Under the pieces are notes generated by a model that was not told the DNA's origin, did no database searches, and saw only the letters and a program-made list of their open reading frames with translations. The position numbers and the translations under genes are program-made. This document shows, one piece after another, positions 8,747-16,028 of a stretch of 64,000 nt of DNA (within the stretch, counting starts at the first letter, position 1; each line of letters starts with the position of its first letter). The stretch comes from DATMNI01 sp963817515 (lineage in GTDB: Bacteria; Acidobacteriota; Terriglobia; Bryobacterales; Bryobacteraceae): contig CAWFPJ010000025.1 in the NCBI GenBank assembly GCA_963817515.1, positions 186,001-250,000 of the forward strand, in the 5' to 3' direction.

Positions 8747-9347
8747 GGCAGTCGTGAAAGTCATGAGTCCGAAGCCGCAGGAGCAGGCCATCGCTCCATT
8801 GATTCGGGAACTGCTGGCGCGGTTGGGCGAAGACCTGGACCGCGATGGGCTGGTTCGCACGCCGGAGCGCGTGGACAAAGCGCTGAAGTTTCTGACCAGC
8901 GGCTACGGGATGGACGTCAACAAGATCGTTAACGGCGCGCTGTACGAAGTGAAGTACGACGAAATGGTGGTGGTGAAAGACATTGAGTTTTTCAGCCTGT
9001 GCGAACACCACATGCTGCCGTTTTACGGAAAGATGCACGTAGCCTACCTGCCGCAATCGAAGGTGATCGGGCTCAGCAAAATTCCGCGGATTGTGGATAT
9101 GTTCGCCCGGCGTCTGCAGATTCAAGAGCGCCTGACGCAGGAAGTGGCGCAAACCATTCAGCAGATCATCAAGCCGTTGGGCGTCGGGGTAATCTGCGAA
9201 GCCCGCCACTTTTGCATGATGATGCGCGGCGTAGAGAAACAGCATTCCGGCGCGATGACCAGCGCTATGCTCGGCGCCTTCCGCGACGGGAAGAAGACGC
9301 GGGATGAGTTTTTGGCGTTGGTGAATCACCGCGGCAACGGCTTCTGA
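8733..9347 (+). CDS. folE: GTP cyclohydrolase I
   Basis: About 204 residues from ATG 8733, which has GGAG at 8725-8728. It converts GTP to 7,8-dihydroneopterin triphosphate, the entry to folate and tetrahydropterins and the substrate of PTPS. Visible motifs are RTPERVDKAL, the zinc and active-site stretch FFSLCEHHMLPFYG, GLSKIPRIVDMFARR, QERLTQ, and CEARHFCMMMRGVEK with the second zinc Cys. All are intact. It overlaps the upstream PTPS gene by 14 bases and is the last gene of the pterin operon. Confidence 0.95.
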   Translation: MKSNKAVVKVMSPKPQEQAIAPLIRELLARLGEDLDRDGLVRTPERVDKALKFLTSGYGMDVNKIVNGALYEVKYDEMVVVKDIEFFSLCEHHMLPFYGKMHVAYLPQSKVIGLSKIPRIVDMFARRLQIQERLTQEVAQTIQQIIKPLGVGVICEARHFCMMMRGVEKQHSGAMTSAMLGAFRDGKKTRDEFLALVNHRGNGF

Positions 9348-9352
9348 GTATG

Positions 9353-9390
9353 ACCGCTCCCTCACGGTCGCGGCTCCGATCAGAGCCGCG
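9353..9390. repeat. Dispersed 24-bp element with hairpin, copy 1
   Basis: ACCGCTCCCTCACGGTCGCGGCTC (read in two parts: 9353-9368 and 9369-9376) recurs with few changes at 45810-45833 and 55733-55756. Here it continues into a perfect hairpin, CGCGGCTC (9369-9376) and GAGCCGCG (9383-9390) with a six-base loop. It lies between the convergent folE and cinA genes and may also end transcription. Confidence 0.7.
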
Positions 9391-9419
9391 CACGTTAGTA
9401 AGCGGTTGGCGCATGCTAC

Positions 9420-10679
9420 TTAAAGCGCGCGCCCGGTCATGCGCCGGCGCAGCAGGTCCATCGCCATCTGGCAAGAGAAGACGCGGATGCGCTGCCGGTC
9501 GCCCAGGAACTGGCGATGCATCACCAGCGTGCCGGCGGCATCGGCGAGTCCCACATACACGGTGCCCACGGGGGCGGTTTCGCTATGTGGCCCAGACGGC
9601 GCTTCAGGTCCGGCTACGCCCGTGATCGAAAGCGCGTAGGTGGAACCAGTGCGGCGGCGCGCTCCGATGGCCATGGCTTCAGCAGTGGGCTTGCTGACTG
9701 CCCCGTGCTCCTTCAGGAGCTCTGGAGTCACGCCCAGCAGTTCCACTTTCATGGCGTTGGTGTACGTGATGAATCCGCCGGCGAAGTAATCCGAACTTCC
9801 GGGCACCGAGGTGAGGCGCTCGCCCAACATGCCGCCAGTGCAACTCTCGGCCACTGAAACCGTGGCGCGGCAGCTCCGCAACAGTTCGCCCACGGTGGCT
9901 TCGAGCGGGTCCCCATTGCGCGAGTAGATGCGGTCGCCCAGGAGCAGTTCAATGGGGCCGCCGACCTCGGCCAGAAGCTCATCGGCTTGCGCCTCGGTGA
10001 CGCAGCGCGCGCGCAAGTGGATCTGCAGGTCGCCGTTGGCCGCCAGGATGGTGGTGGCCGGGTTTTCGTACTTCTTGTAGACCGGTGCAATGAGCTGGTC
10101 CAGGTCTGACTCGGACATGCCGGCTACGCGCAGAAACAGCGTGCGGATCACCTGCCTGGGCACCAGGCGCGCCAGCCGCGGCAGGCACTGGCGCTCAAAC
10201 ATGGACTTCAATTCATGTGGCGGGCCGGGCAGCAGCATAGCCACCGCGCCCGACTCTTCCACCCATTGGCCGGGCGCGGTGCCGCGATCGTTGGCGAGGA
10301 TTTCGGCGCCTTCGATGACGAACGCCTGGCGCTTGTTTACCTCAGCCATTTTGCGCTTCAGCTTGATGAAGCGTTGTTCCAGCGCATCGGCGATCTCGGG
10401 GCGAAAAACCAGCTTGCGGTCCAGAGCCAGTGCCATGGCTTCGCGCGTCAGGTCGTCTTCGGTGGGGCCCAGGCCGCCGGAAATAATCAGGATGGCAGAG
10501 CGCGAAAGCGCGCGTTGAATGGCGTCGGCCAGCCGCTCGCGGTCGTCGCCAATCACGCACTTGGTGACCACTTCCACGCCCAGGTTGTTCAACTCACCGG
10601 TGAGGTAGAGGGAGTTGGTATCGACGCGCTGGGGCGTCAGCATCTCCGAACCAACCGCGATGATTTCGGCGTTCATCAA
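9420..10679 (-). CDS. cinA: CinA-family protein (MoCF-like domain plus nicotinamide-nucleotide amidase)
   Basis: 419 residues, full family length. Residues 1-170 are the molybdopterin-binding-like domain (NAEIIAVGSEML, DTNSLYLTGELN, ISGGLGPTEDDLTRE). Residues ~255-410 are the PncC domain, with SVAESCTGGMLGERLTSVPGSSDYFAGG holding the catalytic Ser/Thr region. CinA-type proteins deamidate nicotinamide mononucleotide in NAD salvage and hydrolyse ADP-ribose. The gene is convergent with folE and followed on the same strand by the propeller gene upstream of it. Confidence 0.92.
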   Translation of the reverse strand: MMNAEIIAVGSEMLTPQRVDTNSLYLTGELNNLGVEVVTKCVIGDDRERLADAIQRALSRSAILIISGGLGPTEDDLTREAMALALDRKLVFRPEIADALEQRFIKLKRKMAEVNKRQAFVIEGAEILANDRGTAPGQWVEESGAVAMLLPGPPHELKSMFERQCLPRLARLVPRQVIRTLFLRVAGMSESDLDQLIAPVYKKYENPATTILAANGDLQIHLRARCVTEAQADELLAEVGGPIELLLGDRIYSRNGDPLEATVGELLRSCRATVSVAESCTGGMLGERLTSVPGSSDYFAGGFITYTNAMKVELLGVTPELLKEHGAVSKPTAEAMAIGARRRTGSTYALSITGVAGPEAPSGPHSETAPVGTVYVGLADAAGTLVMHRQFLGDRQRIRVFSCQMAMDLLRRRMTGRAL

Positions 10680-10703
10680 ATCAGGGCGTTCCTAATCATC
10701 CAA

Positions 10704-11732
10704 TCAAACCAGCGGGCGGCCCTTGATGCCGACGTCGACCCGGTACAGCGCATTAGTGGTCGCCACCACCATGGCGCGCGAGGGAGTGAATGCCAGGCCC
10801 ACAATTCCGGGACCGGTGAGGAACAGGTCGGCGCGCTTGTCCGGGTATATGCGTACCACGCCTTTGCGGCCGGCGATGGAGGCGGCCACGTAAAGGCGGC
10901 CCTCCTCGTCGAAGGCCATACCCTGCGGACGGCCTAATCCGCGGTAGAAGACCTCCACCTCGCCTTCGTGCGAAATGCGGTGTACGGCATCGAAGCTGGA
11001 GGTGGTTGGGCCGGTCACGTACAGGTAGCCGTCGGGGCCGAATGTCAGGTGGTAGGCGGCGATAGAAGGCTCCAGCGTGGCGAAGACGAATATCTGGCGC
11101 GTAGGGCTGATCTTGAATATGGTCCCGCTGCGGTCGCCCACGTACAGGTTGCCAATGCTATCGAAAGCCAGGCCGGTGGCCACACCCATGCCTTCCACGA
11201 AAACCGACATGTTGCCGTTGGGCGTCACCTGGTACACGAAACCGTCATAACGGCTGGAAATGTAGAGCAGTCCCTGCGTGTCAAAAACCATGGCCGTGGC
11301 ATTCATCAGATCGTTGATGAACGGCTTCATGTTGAAGTTCAGGTCGATCCGGTACACCGCCACCGGGACTTTCTGCCCGCGCGAACCGCTGAAGGTGGTG
11401 TAAATATTGCCGAACGAATCGATGGCCGGGCTGGTCACCGGATGCAGGCTCTCGGCGATCAGAACGCCGACATCGCAGGCCCAGGAATCGCTCGACCCGC
11501 CGCCGCTTTCAATCACCAGTTCCCCGGCAGTGGCTCCTTCCGGAACGCGCGCGATCACGAAGGAATCGGATCCGATGATGACTGGCGCGCCCACTTCGCC
11601 GATGGTGACGCGGGGGCGTTCTGACTTCGCAAAGCCCTTCCCTCGAATCTGCAACTCGCCCCCGGCGATGGCCGCGGGTGGTGTGACTTGAGAGATTTGT
11701 GGCCTGGAGTCGGATGATTTCCGAAGAGGCAT
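10704..11732 (-). CDS. TIG/IPT domain plus NHL/SMP-30-like beta-propeller protein
   Basis: 342 residues when started at ATG 11732, which avoids overlap with pgpA; the longer start at 11753 overlaps it. Residues ~12-85 form a TIG/IPT-type immunoglobulin fold (PQISQVTPPAAIAGGELQIRGKGF). The remainder is a propeller with repeated blade ends such as FDTQGLLYISSR, FDSIGNLYVGDR, FGPDGYLYVTGP and FDEEGRLYVAAS. No clear signal peptide is seen from this start. The enzymatic activity, if any, is unknown; SMP-30/gluconolactonase or structural roles are possible. Confidence 0.78.
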   Translation of the reverse strand: MPLRKSSDSRPQISQVTPPAAIAGGELQIRGKGFAKSERPRVTIGEVGAPVIIGSDSFVIARVPEGATAGELVIESGGGSSDSWACDVGVLIAESLHPVTSPAIDSFGNIYTTFSGSRGQKVPVAVYRIDLNFNMKPFINDLMNATAMVFDTQGLLYISSRYDGFVYQVTPNGNMSVFVEGMGVATGLAFDSIGNLYVGDRSGTIFKISPTRQIFVFATLEPSIAAYHLTFGPDGYLYVTGPTTSSFDAVHRISHEGEVEVFYRGLGRPQGMAFDEEGRLYVAASIAGRKGVVRIYPDKRADLFLTGPGIVGLAFTPSRAMVVATTNALYRVDVGIKGRPLV

Positions 11733-11734
11733 AG

Positions 11735-12202
11735 CTAATAGAGATTGAAACACCCTGCCGCGAATAACACAAGCGCCGCGTAAACACCGGCCATGGCGTC
11801 GTCAGCGTTGATGCCCAGTCCGCCGGGTAAAGATTCCAGTTGGCGCACTGGCGGAGGCTTAAAGATATCGAACAGGCGGAAGAGAAACAGGGCCAGCAGA
11901 TAGCTCTCCCAATTGTAAACTCGCGCACCTGCCAGGGCGATCCATTGTCCCAGAACTTCATCGACCACGATGAACTGAGGGTCCTTGGATCCGTGGGCTT
12001 CGGCGGTGACGGTGGCGGCCCAAACGGCGGGATAGAAGAGCGCGGCGGCCAGCACGAGGAAGTGCCACCACGCGAAGCCGGCATAGCGGTGAAGGGCGAT
12101 TGCGATAACCAGTGCCGCCAGGGAACCGGCTGTGCCGGGAGCGCGGGGGAAGTAACCGCAACCGAACCAGGTGGCGAGGACGGTGGCCAGCTTAAGCCGC
12201 AT
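11735..12202 (-). CDS. pgpA: Phosphatidylglycerophosphatase A
   Basis: 155 residues, the family size. The N-terminal TWFGCGYFPRAPGTAGSLAAL and the central FIVVDEVLGQWIAL are the conserved PgpA segments carrying the acidic active-site residues, followed by FRLFDIFKPPPVRQLESLPGGLGINADDAMAG. Four hydrophobic helices place it in the inner membrane. It removes phosphate from phosphatidylglycerophosphate to make phosphatidylglycerol. The gene sits two bases upstream of the propeller protein gene and just after yacG on the minus strand. Confidence 0.93.
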   Translation of the reverse strand: MRLKLATVLATWFGCGYFPRAPGTAGSLAALVIAIALHRYAGFAWWHFLVLAAALFYPAVWAATVTAEAHGSKDPQFIVVDEVLGQWIALAGARVYNWESYLLALFLFRLFDIFKPPPVRQLESLPGGLGINADDAMAGVYAALVLFAAGCFNLY

Positions 12203-12216
12203 CAGTTCCGATTCGA

Positions 12217-12384
12217 TCAGTCATCTTCATCTTGCGTCTCGGGCCGCAGGTTCGCCGGTTCAGAGAATACGTATTTTTCCGAAGCCCAGTTGCCGAGGTC
12301 GATATTGCGGCAGCGCTCGCTACAAAAAGGGAAGTCCGGGTCGCCGAGCGCGACTTCAACTTTCTTGCAGATTGGACACTTCAT
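12217..12384 (-). CDS. yacG: YacG-type zinc-finger protein (DNA gyrase inhibitor family)
   Basis: A 55-residue gene reading MKCPICKKVEVALGDPDFPF then CSERCRNIDLGNWASEKYVF. The four zinc ligands are CPIC (residues 3 and 6) and CSERC (21 and 25), followed by the family's RCxxIDLGxW motif. YacG binds the GyrB subunit and blocks gyrase in E. coli. The acidic tail (ETQDEDD) is normal. It overlaps the 3' end of rimO by 29 bases and precedes pgpA by 14 bases, so the three are probably cotranscribed. Confidence 0.88.
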   Translation of the reverse strand: MKCPICKKVEVALGDPDFPFCSERCRNIDLGNWASEKYVFSEPANLRPETQDEDD

Positions 12385-13810
12385 AAAGCGGCGCCGGGAG
12401 CGCTATGTTGATGAAACCCGACGGCACGATTCTTGGCGCAAGCTCGTCAGATTCGAGCAACGTTCCTACCACATCGTAATCGTGCGCTTCGGTGATGCGC
12501 AAACGGCGGATTTCGCCTGAGCTTGGCTCGGCGCCCTCAAAGTCGTTGATCAGGGTGACGCCATCGATCTCCGGCGCCTGCGTGGACATGCGCGCTTCCC
12601 ACAACAGATCCGTCTCCTGCGACAGGCCGCTAACCAGCACCGGCACTTCAGACCCCACCAGAGCGCGGTTGCGGGCGCGTGAGATCTTTCGTTGGATGGC
12701 CATCAGGCGGCGCTTGCGGTTGTGCATGGTGCGGCCGTCCACTTTGCCATCCAGCGCGTAGCTGGCGCTGGTGTCTTCGTCGGAATAGGTGAAGACGCCC
12801 ATGTTGTCGAATCTGGCGGCCTCCACAAACTGGCAGAGTTCGTCAAAATCCGCGGCAGTTTCCCCGGGAAAGCCAACGATGAAGCTGGTGCGAATCGCCA
12901 CGCCCGGTATCGTGCGGCGAATGCGGTCCAACAGCCGCAGGAAAATCTCGCCGGACCCGCCGCGCTTCATGCGTTTAAGAACCGATGCGCTGGCGTGTTG
13001 CAGCGGCATGTCGATATATTTGACCAGGGCGCGGTGTTCCGCCATGGTGTCGAGCAGCTTCTGCGTGACCTTGTTGGGATAGGCGTAAAGGAAGCGGATC
13101 CATTTCTCGTTGGGTGTTTCGATTTGCGCCAGGCGCGCCAGCAGGTGTGCCAGTCCATCTTGCAGGCCGAGGTCTTCGCCGTAGCAGGTGGTGTCCTGTC
13201 CGATCAGGTTGATCTCGCGGATACCCTGCTGGAAAAGCCGTGTGGCTTCGGAGACCACCGATTCGAAGCGGCGGCTGCGGAAATTGCCGCGATACTGCGG
13301 AATCACGCAGAACGTGCAGGGGTGGTCGCAGCCTTCGGCGATCTTCATGTAAGCGAAGTGATGCGGAGTGGCCAGGACGCGCGGCGTGAGATCGTGATAA
13401 AGATACGGCTCCAGAGGCTTGCCCGCCGGTGATTTGCCAGGCGCTGCCAGACCTTCGCACAGTGCTTCACTTTCGCACAGGGCTACGATGCTGTCGAGTT
13501 CATTAGTGCCGATGAGGGCGTCGACTTCCGGCAGGTCCTTGCGAATGTCGCCGCGATAGCGCTCCACCAGGCAGCCGGCCACGATCAGTTTTTTAGCGCG
13601 GCCGATCTTCTTGTACTCGGCCATTTCGAGGATGGTATCGACCGATTCCTTTTTAGCCGGATCGATGAAGCTGCAGGTGTTCACCACCAGCACATCGGCC
13701 TGATCGGGATGCGGAGTGAGTTCGTGGCCGCGGGCCACCAACTGGCCCATCATGACTTCACTATCGACCAGGTTCTTGGGACAACCGAGACTTACAAAAC
13801 CGACTTTCAA
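12356..13810 (-). CDS. rimO: Ribosomal protein S12 methylthiotransferase
   Basis: 484 residues. The N-terminal UPF0004 domain (VGFVSLGCPKNLVDSEVMMG) carries the first cluster cysteines. The radical-SAM motif is AEGCDHPCTFCVIPQYRG, and the TRAM domain lies at the C-terminus. RimO adds a methylthio group to Asp in ribosomal protein S12; the GCPKNLVDSE sequence separates it from the tRNA enzyme MiaB. It is slightly longer than usual because of a C-terminal tail that overlaps yacG. Confidence 0.94.
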   Translation of the reverse strand: MKVGFVSLGCPKNLVDSEVMMGQLVARGHELTPHPDQADVLVVNTCSFIDPAKKESVDTILEMAEYKKIGRAKKLIVAGCLVERYRGDIRKDLPEVDALIGTNELDSIVALCESEALCEGLAAPGKSPAGKPLEPYLYHDLTPRVLATPHHFAYMKIAEGCDHPCTFCVIPQYRGNFRSRRFESVVSEATRLFQQGIREINLIGQDTTCYGEDLGLQDGLAHLLARLAQIETPNEKWIRFLYAYPNKVTQKLLDTMAEHRALVKYIDMPLQHASASVLKRMKRGGSGEIFLRLLDRIRRTIPGVAIRTSFIVGFPGETAADFDELCQFVEAARFDNMGVFTYSDEDTSASYALDGKVDGRTMHNRKRRLMAIQRKISRARNRALVGSEVPVLVSGLSQETDLLWEARMSTQAPEIDGVTLINDFEGAEPSSGEIRRLRITEAHDYDVVGTLLESDELAPRIVPSGFINIALPAPLYEVSNLQES

Positions 13811-13970
13811 TTTGTGTGTACCAGATAAACGGGAGCGCTCCTTTCAGGATAGCATCACGGCGATAAAAACTTTCGATTGGATCGGCGCCCGTAGTTTGTT
13901 TACGCTGGAGGAGTAGCAGGTTGTCCACGCCGACAGGTCCCCACCAAAACCAAATCGACGGAGGATAACC

Positions 13971-14861
13971 GTGAACAACAGGTGTCTCCGGCTGCTGTCC
14001 GCGCTGGCGTTATTGTTATTGCTGCGCGTTCCCGGCCGGCCCCAGGGCTTGCAATTAGCGTCACTCAAAGGAGAACTTCACGACGAGCGGCGGGAGCTGC
14101 TTACTGAGTACTCCGTAGATCTCTACGACGCACACAACAATCGCCTGATAGATCACGCGGAGGTCCGTTTCGACGGCGCCTTTGCATTCCGCAATGTACC
14201 TTTCGGCGATTACCAAATCCTTATCACGAATGCATTCGGTGCCGTTTTGCACCAGAATTTCGTAACCGTGGGCGAGCACACGCCGCCGGTCGAGATTCAA
14301 TTGCCAAAAGAGCGGATTGACCGGCCGCCTTCCGGACCGGTCTCCGTAACCCAGTTGCAACATCCGCCAACGCGCAAGGCCCTTGGGGCGTTCGTGGCGG
14401 CGCAGAAGTTTTCAGAAGCCGGACAATTCGAGAAGGCCGCGGCGGAACTGGAGAAGGCCATCCGGATTTCACCGGATTATGCCGACGCTTACACCAATCT
14501 TGCCGCCCAGCATGCGCGCATGGGGCGCTTTGAGGAAGCCATCGGCGACGCCAACCACGCTATGGAACTCACCAAGCCCAATTCGGTGGATCTGTCCAAT
14601 ATGGCCTTCGCCCAGTACATGCTCAAGCGCTACGAAGACGCCACGCAATCCGCGCGCGCGGCCGTGCGCCTGGATCCCGCCAATAACAAAGCGCACTTCG
14701 TTTTGGGCTCGCTGCTGGTGACGCAAAGGAGCACGAGACGCGAAGGGGTGGCGCATCTGGAACGGGCGTTGCCGTCGATTCCCGCAGCCAAGGGGAACCT
14801 GGAGCTGGCTCGGCGGCAACTGGAAAAGGATGCTGCTGTCACGGCATCCAAAACACCATAG
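13971..14861 (+). CDS. Secreted TPR protein with a carboxypeptidase-regulatory-like N-terminal domain
   Basis: 296 residues from GTG 13971, which follows a GAGGATAACC leader. A signal peptide covers residues 1-26 (LLSALALLLLLRVPGRPQG). Residues ~30-100 form a beta-sandwich with a DYQILITNAFGAVLHQNF strand, as in carboxypeptidase-regulatory-like domains. Residues ~125-230 contain about three TPR units (AAQKFSEAGQFEKAAAELEKA, AYTNLAAQHARMGRFEEAI, YMLKRYEDATQSARAAV). It is probably a periplasmic scaffold; the partner is unknown. The flanking genes are unrelated. Confidence 0.75.
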   Translation: MNNRCLRLLSALALLLLLRVPGRPQGLQLASLKGELHDERRELLTEYSVDLYDAHNNRLIDHAEVRFDGAFAFRNVPFGDYQILITNAFGAVLHQNFVTVGEHTPPVEIQLPKERIDRPPSGPVSVTQLQHPPTRKALGAFVAAQKFSEAGQFEKAAAELEKAIRISPDYADAYTNLAAQHARMGRFEEAIGDANHAMELTKPNSVDLSNMAFAQYMLKRYEDATQSARAAVRLDPANNKAHFVLGSLLVTQRSTRREGVAHLERALPSIPAAKGNLELARRQLEKDAAVTASKTP

Positions 14862-14879
14862 CCCGCAGACAGGCCAGGA

Positions 14880-15974
14880 TTACTGCAGCTTGCCTCTGGC
14901 GTCCACGCGCCAGATCTCTTCCACCGTCTCGCCGCGCACTCCGTAGACTTGCTCGTGCAGGTTCACCGCCACACAGATATGGTTCGGGATCACATGAACG
15001 CGGTCGCCGAGCGAAAATTCCTGGCCGACCTGGGTGAGATCCACGTAACCATGCTCCTCGTTCATCTTGTGGAAGCGCGCGGCCGGGGCCTCCACGAGGT
15101 GGCCGAACGTCGCTTCGGCGGGATCGGCCAGGCGATCGGAAGAGAACGTCTTGGAGCCGCCATCGATAATCATGTGGCCTGGGCGCGAAGTGGAGACCAC
15201 CGTGGCCAGGATGGACGCGGCGCAATCATCCATGGTGCAGCCGCCGCTGCGAATAGTATTGATGTCGTTAAATACGTAAGTGCCCGGGCGTATCTCGGTA
15301 AGGCCATCGACTTCGTGGGAGTGGAACAGCGTGGGCGTCGAACCTCCGCTGACGATCCCTACCAGGATGCCGGCGGCGCGGAAGTCCGCCAAAATCTGGC
15401 GCAATACTTCCGATAGCTGCGCCAATTGCCGCTGCCCGGGTTCGTCCATATCCTTGATATGGCCGGGATAGAAAGTGATGCCTTCAAACTTCAGGTTCGG
15501 CAGCTTCTCGATCGCCTGAGCCAGATGGAGCAGCGGTTCGCCAGGGGCAACGCCAACGCGGCCCATCCCCACATCCACTTCGGCGAGCACGCCGATTTCC
15601 ACTTGCGCGGCGCGGGCGGCGTCGGAAAGCTGGCCCGCGGCTGCAACGCTGTCAAGCGCCACCGTAATATGGGTCTTGCCCGCCACTTCCGCCAGGCGCT
15701 CCAGTTTGCCGTGGCCGATCACGGGGTAAGCCACCAGCATGTCGGCCGGTTCCGCGCCCAGCATGACCTCGGCCTCGCCCACTTTGGCGACCGTCAGGCC
15801 CACGGCGCCGGTTTGCAATTGGCGTGCGCCCACGCGAATGGATTTGTGCGTCTTGGTGTGCGGGCGCAGCCGCAGTCCGTTTTCCCGGGCGTAGCCGGCC
15901 ACGCGCTGGAGATTGCGCTCTAAGATATCCAGGTCCACGACCAGTGCGGGTGTGTCGATTTCGGAGATGTGCAT
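14880..15974 (-). CDS. D-threonine-aldolase / D-serine-dehydratase-like PLP enzyme
   Basis: 364 residues from ATG 15974 (MHISEIDTPALVVDLDIL); the longer reading to 16073 adds unrelated sequence. The alanine-racemase-type barrel carries the PLP lysine in LRPHTKTHKS near residue 43. The C-terminal DSD-like domain shows VIPNHICVAVNLHEQVYGV, whose His and Cys bind the divalent metal. The family cleaves beta-hydroxy-D-amino acids to glycine and an aldehyde, or dehydrates D-serine; which one cannot be told here. It diverges from the spermidine-synthase-like gene with about 55 bp between starts. Confidence 0.87.
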   Translation of the reverse strand: MHISEIDTPALVVDLDILERNLQRVAGYARENGLRLRPHTKTHKSIRVGARQLQTGAVGLTVAKVGEAEVMLGAEPADMLVAYPVIGHGKLERLAEVAGKTHITVALDSVAAAGQLSDAARAAQVEIGVLAEVDVGMGRVGVAPGEPLLHLAQAIEKLPNLKFEGITFYPGHIKDMDEPGQRQLAQLSEVLRQILADFRAAGILVGIVSGGSTPTLFHSHEVDGLTEIRPGTYVFNDINTIRSGGCTMDDCAASILATVVSTSRPGHMIIDGGSKTFSSDRLADPAEATFGHLVEAPAARFHKMNEEHGYVDLTQVGQEFSLGDRVHVIPNHICVAVNLHEQVYGVRGETVEEIWRVDARGKLQ

Positions 15975-16028
15975 GTAGGCTATGGTAACGTGGCTGCTTG
16001 GGTCCTTCAATAATATTTGCCTCTCAAA

